From Membranipora membranacea (taxonomy: Eukaryota > Bryozoa > Gymnolaemata > Cheilostomatida > Membraniporidae), in NCBI GenBank assembly GCA_914767715.1, contig OU612066.1:18822283-18886282 (forward strand): a stretch of 64,000 nucleotides of DNA, read 5' to 3'. The translations under genes and the position numbers were made by a program. The notes under the pieces were generated by a model that saw nothing but the letters and a program-made list of their open reading frames with translations, ran no database searches and was not told where the DNA came from. Of this stretch, positions 57,801 to 64,000 are shown piece by piece (within the stretch, counting starts at the first letter, position 1; the number at the start of each line of letters is the position of its first letter).

Positions 57801-59219
57801 TGTGATTACAAAGTTTCCTCCCGTAAAGAGTTTATCGATCATCAGATGTCTCAAGAACACAAGTCCAGACACAGGGGAGCTAACAAAGAGGATAAGCACA
57901 AGTTTAAATGTGATAAATGTTCATACAGCACATCTAATCAGTCTATGATGCGTACCCACGAGCAGTATCATCAGAATTACCTCTTCCAATGTTCCTGGTG
58001 TGGCGTTATTTTCTTAGATGAGAAGAAGCTTAAAACACATGAGAGAAAACATAAAGTAGCACAGACTAAGAACACAGGTATAATAACTTGCGTACCAGAT
58101 TACAGGTATAATAACTTGCGTACCAGATTACAGGTATAATAACTTGCGTACCAGATTACAGGTATAATAACTTGCGTACCAGATTACAGGTATAATAACT
58201 TGCGTACCAGATTACAGGTATAATAACTTGCGTACCAGATTTGTTTATTTATGCTGCAGCTTAGTTTCCACAAGCTCAATGCAGCAATGTGCGAATCTGT
58301 AGTTACAATTTCTTGTGTTAGTTTCAGTATTTTGTAGCAGTTTTGGGATAATGGGCTAGATTTGTAATGTTATTCTGGCAAAATGGTAATTCAACATAGT
58401 TTTAATTTAAAACTTGGTTTAGACTCTTAGCAAGCCTGTACATTTAACATTTAGAATATAGATATGAGTTTAGGTTTGCAAGACACTACATAATCACTCT
58501 GTTGGTTTAATGCAAGGGGTCATATCACATGCTACATCTTAAAAATGGAAGACAAGATATTTATTGCAAGGCTGCAAATACTGTTGCAAATTGTTCATAG
58601 TATGCAGGCAGGTTGGAACACTAGTAGGACCTGAATAAAGGTCAGAGGTCGGTTGAGTACAGAATATTCTTATAGGCTTGCTTACCTGTTACTAAACTTG
58701 ACGCTATATTTTACAGCTGAAGCTATTAAAGCCAAATATCAGATATTTACACTACCCGTATCCGAAGAACCTTTGCAGCTAAGTGATGATATGCTACAGC
58801 ATGATGAAAATACAGGACCTAAAACACCAGAGAAGGCTGCACCTAAATCTGTCAATGATACCATCACTAATGTACTCAAGATGTTCGACAAAAAACCACC
58901 AACCCCGATACGTGTTGGACCTGAGCCGACAGATGTGTACATTACATCTGAAGGGGAAGCAGGAACAGTAAAAATAGCCAGTCTACTGTCTCAGAATAAG
59001 TCTTCCCTATACACTGAGATCCGGACTGAGATCCGGACTGAGGCTGATGTACTGGTTACTAGAGATGGGAGTAGTGATTGTAATGCAGACAACAGGTCAA
59101 TGTCTTCAAAAGATAGGACTAACTCAACCCAGTCCTCTCTGCTGAGAGTCTCACCTGGTTCGTCTGAGTTAAAAAGTACGGGTGTTTCTGGATTAATGAA
59201 GGCGTTAATGGGAGATTGA
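54855..59219 (+). CDS. C2H2 zinc-finger protein (12 fingers) with N-terminal CxxC knuckle
   Basis: Exons are 54855-54899, 55068-55125, 55476-55681, 56335-56482, 56764-58077 and 58717-59219, all in phase, giving about 757 residues. The N-terminus has a CxxC-x(n)-CxxC knuckle (CHSCGC, CQQCG). A conserved linker exon reads LEQLKAEGCLLFSILFNPK. Twelve C2H2 fingers lie in the large exon, starting CSLCDYRTKHGWVLKHH. Several are of the CxxCxY/F type found in REST- and ZFP64-like proteins, suggesting DNA binding. The last exon is low-complexity and acidic (SDDMLQHDENTGPKTPEKA). The donor of the finger exon lies at the first unit of a 28-bp minisatellite. A tandem paralogue starts at 62633. The specific target and orthology are unknown. 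Confidence 0.85.
55825..55908. repeat. Tandem repeat, about 18-bp unit
   Basis: About five copies of ATGATATGTAGGCCCT lie in the zinc-finger gene intron after exon 55476-55681. Confidence 0.85.
58076..58241 (+). repeat. 28-bp minisatellite, six units, each with a splice-donor-like sequence
   Basis: The unit begins AGGTATAATAACTTGCGTAC and ends CAGATTAC. Units start at 58076, 58104, 58132, 58160, 58188 and 58216 and are essentially identical. The first unit carries the exon donor (ACAG/GTATAA); every later unit recreates it. Confidence 0.95.
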
Positions 59220-60179
59220 TGAGTGCTGTCATGTGTCATTGTAGCTCATACATTGGCATCATTGTAAGACTGAGGACAGTCACAGGTTATACTGTCTGAA
59301 TATCACTGTGGTGGATCAAGAAAGTTTTCAATTTTTCCTAGTGGTGCTATTATGCTTGGTCAAAAGGGCAGCTGTTTGCTTTACTCCAAATCTCAGATCA
59401 TTCCAGCCATAATTCATGTGAATGTCTAGATTTGGATTGAATTTTTGACTGGTTCTGTCGATTATGTTTCTAATGAGTTTATCAATGTGTTGGCTGTTTT
59501 ACGCAAAACCGAGCAATATCGCTGTTCTTTAAAAATACAGAAACCGGATATTACTCTAGTCACTACTGGTAGGGTCAGTTCTCAGGTTTCTAACTTCCCT
59601 CATTACTCAATTAATTGTCGATGAGAGCAAAATAAAAGATTATTCGGTTATGTGCCAGAATCAGCTTTGATGACCATGAACTATGATGCCAATAAAGCTA
59701 TTTAAAAAAGAAAAATCAAAACACCAGGATCGGTTTGAGAGTTGTGCTCCTTCAGCTTGAGAACATACAAGTCGACTACAAACAAAGCATAATGGTGTGC
59801 TTGTGTATGCAACAAATAGGTCATGACCTAGTTTATAGTCTCCTCTATGACAAACGAATGAATAACAAATTTCCCACCAAATCAGAACAGTCGTTTGACT
59901 TTACCAAAAGAAGTAAGGAAGGTGAATCTGGCTAATAATATTCAACAAATAACATGCGCACTTTGAATTGTGCTATACTATATGGTATTCAATACATGCG
60001 CACATTCTGCTGGGTAAGGAAACTAAACTTTAACAGCTGACCAGGGAGAATGCAGCCGCAGCATGTATAAATGTATGTTTTAACCAACCGATGATTTGTT
60101 TTAAAATCCCAAAGTTTCTTGCCCGAGTATGCATGCTAAAATCATTGTTGGATATACAAAGGAGTAACATCATATGACA
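59220..60179. other. 3' UTR and intergenic, no gene seen
   Basis: AATAAA at 59631-59636 probably ends the zinc-finger transcript; another AATAAA is near 59690. I see nothing else definable. Confidence 0.5.
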
Positions 60180-60525
60180 GTGAGTTACAACAAGGCCTTC
60201 TGTAGTTGGTGCAAGCAATGAACTAGTTCATTGATGCAAGGACTGGAGGGTTGGTGGTGTATACCTTTTTGAATACCTTTGACCATCCCATGATGACATC
60301 GAACGCTCAGGAACATTAATTTAAAGTAAAATGAGTGCCTCATTTGGGTAACTAACACTAACAGCAAGGATCGAGTTAGGGGGTTAACTCCTTGCTAACA
60401 GTAACAGTGTGTTAAGGTGTTTTGGCAACAAGGGTTTCAGCAATCAGTTGTTCTTTCTGCATCGGTGGATGTTTGGTAGGTCTCCTTCACAGGGGGTTGA
60501 ACTACAACACCCTCTGTTTCCACAG

Positions 60526-60623
60526 TTGTGCACTGGGTTTTGTGCTTTGCATCTGGCTTCCTCTAGTAAACCATTAGGGATACTAGAGGAAGCCAGATGC
60601 AAAGCACAAAACCCAGTGCACAA
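60526..60623. repeat. Perfect 43-bp inverted repeat, 12-nt loop
   Basis: The left arm begins TTGTGCACTGGGTTTTGTGC and the right arm ends GCACAAAACCCAGTGCACAA. The arms match throughout. A snap-back this exact is either young or under gene conversion. Confidence 0.9.
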
Positions 60624-60630
60624 GTCCAGT

Positions 60631-60702
60631 GGTCGAGTGCCCAACTACTGCACCAACTCCCAAGGCCTGGGAGTAGTTGGTGCAGTAGTAGGGCACTCGA
60701 CC
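60631..60702. repeat. Second inverted repeat, dispersed GTAGTTGGTGCA family
   Basis: GGTCGAGTGCCC and AACTACTGCACCAACT are complementary to AGTTGGTGCAGTAGT and GGGCACTCGACC. The core sequence is shared with the foldback at 35283-35806 and a solo fragment at about 60195. Confidence 0.85.
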
Positions 60703-60727
60703 TGCTGCGCCAAGAACCCATCGGGGT

Positions 60728-61135
60728 TCCTGATTAGCAACCGCTGGATGCCCGTTAGGCATCTGGTTGGCACGCGGACAACCGTCAGTTGCCAAATTGG
60801 CATCCGGTTGCAAAATACGCGTCCTGACTCCTGACACAAATTCGACGGAGGCGGATGGGTTTGCAACATATGAGGATGGGTTGTAGGCACTCATCGTCGG
60901 GGCGATAAACCCATCCGGATGTCCGAGTGCCAACAGGATGCCTATTTGGCAACCACCAGACGCCATGCGGACATCTGGATGGGTTCTTGTCAGTGATACT
61001 TTGAGATTGATATAAGGTGAAATGGATAGCCAGTTAGAACTGCCGGATGGGTATTTGTCACAAGCGGATGGGCCTTTTACAGAAATGTGTGTCCGATGGC
61101 AATTTACCGGACACATTTTTAGCACAACAGCCTGT
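60728..61135. repeat. Dispersed GCATCCGG-rich repeat, copy 2
   Basis: Same order of motifs as 54130-54510, ending TTTACCGGACACATTTTTAGCA-type sequence, with an extra insertion near 60880-60930 (AGGCACTCATCGTCGG). Confidence 0.8.
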
Positions 61136-61354
61136 CCTAACAATACATACATACATTATGTATGCTAAGGTTAGGTGGTTGGTTCTCACTCTATAGTCCG
61201 TAACACAACCTAGGTCTCTAGCAATGTTTGACTGGTAACTCAACTCTACGCTTGGCTGATCATGCAATTTGTAATATGTGGGAGTGGCTCAAAGTGAGTG
61301 TTGGCTGAGGCCAGCGCCGATCAAACACAGCTGGCCGGTATGCGGTAGGCCATG

Positions 61355-61590
61355 TTGTGCTAAAAAATTGCCCTGTAAATGGCCATCCGCCACACATCTC
61401 TGTAAAATGGCCATCCGCTGTGAAAAATACCCATCCCGGCAGTGCTAACTTGCCATACATTTCACCTTGTACCAATCTCAAGTCTGACTGTCACGAACAA
61501 GTCCGGATTCCTATCTAGCAACCACCGGATGTCCGCATGACATCCGGTGGTTGCAAAACAGGCATTGGGACATCCAGATAGGTTTGTAAA
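61355..61590. repeat. Dispersed GCATCCGG-rich repeat, partial inverted copy
   Basis: It carries the tail motifs of the family in reverse orientation (AATGGCCATCCGC, CACCTTGTACCAATCTCAAG), then ACCGGATGTCC/GACATCCGGT. A smaller remnant (GGATGCCTATTTGGCAACC) lies at 62122-62165. Confidence 0.7.
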
Positions 61591-62632
61591 TTACAGAGAA
61601 AGTCCAGTTCTGTATTGGCATTAGCCAGTTTTATGAAATAGGCTCCTAATCATAGTTGAGGTAATGATGGTGCAGACCATGTTGTATGCTAAGACATATT
61701 TTAGGTTCTTAGTCCAATCCAACACTAGGGTGTTCTGAGATGTGTGGCAAGTGCTGACTGGGACATGTCTTACAGCACTCAAGGACAATGTATTTATGGG
61801 TATAACGATGCAGTGTTATATTTGAGAACAATGCTGTAGAGGCCTTGAGCGCTGTATGACATGTCCCATACAACACCTGCCACATGTCTTACATCACCCG
61901 TCATCAGCGACAGTTTTTAGTGCCTATTTAGAACTGTATAAATTTTTGTGATGTAGCCCTGATAATAAGTGTCTACAACCCATCCTTCCCTGATGCAAAC
62001 CAATCCACCTCTGTCAAATTACAATAATATATATATATATATGATAATATACACTTTATTGCTATTCAGTGCCACTTTCGGGGCAAAAGAGAATATGCTT
62101 ATATTAATTAAATTAGTGTCTGGATGCCTATTTGGCAACCACCGACAAATAGGCATCCGGATGGGTCCGTTAATTCGGTCAGTTGATGTCTATAAAGTTT
62201 CTGTATAGTTAAGTGTTGTCTTATGTAGGTGACTTTTTATGACATCCCATGCATCAGATTGTATTTATAATGCTATAATATGGCGTTCAGTTTCTGCGCG
62301 CTGTACCCTACTTGCAAGTAAGATTTTATCATTGTCACTAGCACCTTGTAGTGATCAATGTGATGGTTTTGTTTTATATTGCAAAATATCTTCAAAATGA
62401 TCACAGAAAGCTGCGGAATCCATTGCAATTTAAAAATTTGATCAAAATTGATCAAATCATCTGCAGTTATGTGCCTCAGCGTCCCAGGGCCATAGCTGTA
62501 TATAGCGACCTGAATAGATTTATTATCATTATGTCTAATGTCTATAGTTCAATCTCATAACCATATTCCCCCTTACAGATCAATATTCCTTTCCTACAAA
62601 TGAAGCCTTCAACCGTATAAACCACTAGAAAG
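61591..62632. other. Intergenic/promoter side of the second zinc-finger gene
   Basis: No coding exon recognised. It contains an AT dinucleotide run near 62028-62042 and the small GCATCCGG repeat remnant. Confidence 0.45.
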
Positions 62633-64000
62633 ATGAGCAAAGATTATCCTGGTGTAGGTATACTGTTTACTGCGTATCATTTTGTGGTGTAGTAAAAGAT
62701 TTTGGTTGAAATTGAATTGAAGTTGAATTTTAACTCCTTTTTTAATTATGCTGGTGGGACACCTATTTTTTCGGTCAACTTTATTATATAAAATAAGAGT
62801 TGTCTCTCAGTGTCAAAAGAGTGAACAACTCTTATCTATGTGAAACAATATTATGATGACAGACTAAATGCCACGATGAGATTTAGTAAGGTGATTTTAT
62901 TTCTTTTTTTGCAGACATGTGATAATTGTGGGTGTATTGTGAAGACTCACAGCAGATTATGTCATCGATGTGGTAAGTTGAGCTGGCATAGTAAGGCTAA
63001 CAGAACAGGCTACAAAACGGGAAATTATCAGTAATATGAGAAGACTCCTCAATTGTACATACCCATCTGAGGGCGAAATCTTAAAAATTACTAATATATA
63101 AGCAACTGAAATTCATATCACAGATGTTAAATTTTGCACATGCTAACATGTGATACAATTTATGTGACAGTTCATTGCGATGTCAAATAGTTCATACAGA
63201 AGATATTATGTTTGTGTAATGAAGTTGTGTTATATTGTGGTTTAACAAGATGCTCTAGAACGACCACGGTTAGTGAATGGTGATCATGGAAGTTCTGTAA
63301 CATCATGTTGATAGTGTACTTCTTGTGGACATAACCTCTCTTTGCATGCGCATGTATTTAATTTTATGCCTACTGTTGTGCAAAGAAGAGGTTTTATCCA
63401 GTGCATAGTGTTTCAGTTATGTCTGCTGCCTCCAGAGATATTTATAAATAGAGCTTGATACGTACCACTTTGTACTACAGGTTACGAGTTCCCACAGTAT
63501 AAGATGTCCGATTCATCTCAGTACAGTACACAGTACACATATCACATTGCTGAAGAGAGTGATGGTAATGAAGATGATAATTATGTGCTGTCTGAGGTCG
63601 AATTAAAACCGCCTTCTGTTGGTGACCTACTCAAAACATACTCAGAAACGGTAGGTTTACTGGTCAAAGATAATATAAGGTCAATAAGGGAGCCAGATAT
63701 TGGCAGTTGTCATGCTAGGTATGTCATGCGGGTCACCTAATAGTAGGCAAACTAAAAGATTATTGCTCATGCGAAATTAAATGAACATTGTGGTTAAAAA
63801 AATACACTAAATTATGTTATGTAAATTAATGTAACGTTGTTGATGAAGTTTGGTGTGTTCCTCCAACCTCTTATCTAGGAGTCTTATTTTATGACCTGTC
63901 GTTGCAGCTGGAGCAATTGAAAGCAGAGAAATGTGTTTTCTTTTCTGTGATGTTCAATCCAAAGAGTCGGAAAACTGTGACCAATTATGTGGGATTTCCT
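62633..64000 (+). CDS. Tandem paralogue of the zinc-finger gene (N-terminal exons, cut by window end)
   Basis: Exons are 62633-62653, 62915-62972, 63481-63650 and 63908 onward. The exon plan copies the upstream gene: a short ATG exon, a 58-nt exon with the CxxC knuckle (TCDNCGCIV, LCHRCG), an acidic exon (HIAEESDGNEDDNYVLSE, PPSVGDLLKTYSET) and the linker exon LEQLKAEKCVFFSVMFNPK. The 58-nt exon has the same length and phase as 55068-55125. The finger exon should lie just beyond the window. The 21-nt first exon uses donor GGT/GTAGGT to keep phase; that choice is inferred. Confidence 0.75.

Noticed and set aside
58076-58241. CRISPR-like array
   Set aside because: Units are directly contiguous with no spacers; it is an ordinary minisatellite in a eukaryotic intron.

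Overview
This is a stretch of an invertebrate animal genome. It has GT/AG introns (mostly 100-500 bp), metazoan-type genes, many foldback (MITE-like) repeats, a CR1/L2-like LINE and a tRNA-derived SINE. There are no bacterial features. I cannot name the phylum. One SWR1-type ATPase gene that can make both an SRCAP-like and an EP400-like product argues against a vertebrate.

Layout. (1) 38-5347, minus: 5' half of NOC4L (40S ribosome biogenesis), with a decayed LINE in intron 1. (2) 5348-6128: short divergent promoter region. (3) 6129-25314, plus: domino (EP400/SRCAP orthologue), about 43 coding exons. Two ends are readable: a short form stopping at 18713 in AT-hook-like sequence, and a long form (about 2737 aa) with a SANT/Myb domain and Gln/Ala/Ser/Thr-rich tail ending at 25314. 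Its introns hold at least two dozen candidate box C/D and H/ACA snoRNAs, several in paralogous sets. (4) 25963-29886, plus: a coherent but stop- and frame-interrupted gene of unknown identity. (5) 31190-34435, minus: NEURL2 (Neuralized domain plus SOCS box). (6) 37248-52415, plus: one phase-consistent exon chain that starts as a basic protein with AT-hook-like motifs and ends as a TMC (transmembrane channel-like) protein. It may be one gene or two. (7) 54855-59219, plus: a 12-finger C2H2 protein with an N-terminal CxxC/CxxC knuckle, followed by the start of a tandem paralogue (62633 to the right edge).

How the parts relate. NOC4L and domino are head to head, and both NOC4L and the domino introns serve ribosome biogenesis: several intronic snoRNAs carry guides that fit 18S or 28S rRNA (18S A99, A1031 and U627 in human numbering, and the 28S P-loop G). 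As far as I recall, EP400 and NOC4L are also close neighbours in human 12q24.33, and human EP400 hosts SNORA49, so this association may be ancient.

Limits. Exon borders were read by eye from splice signals, phase and family similarity. snoRNA calls rest on visible boxes, stems and guide complementarity. No alignment, folding or database search was run.
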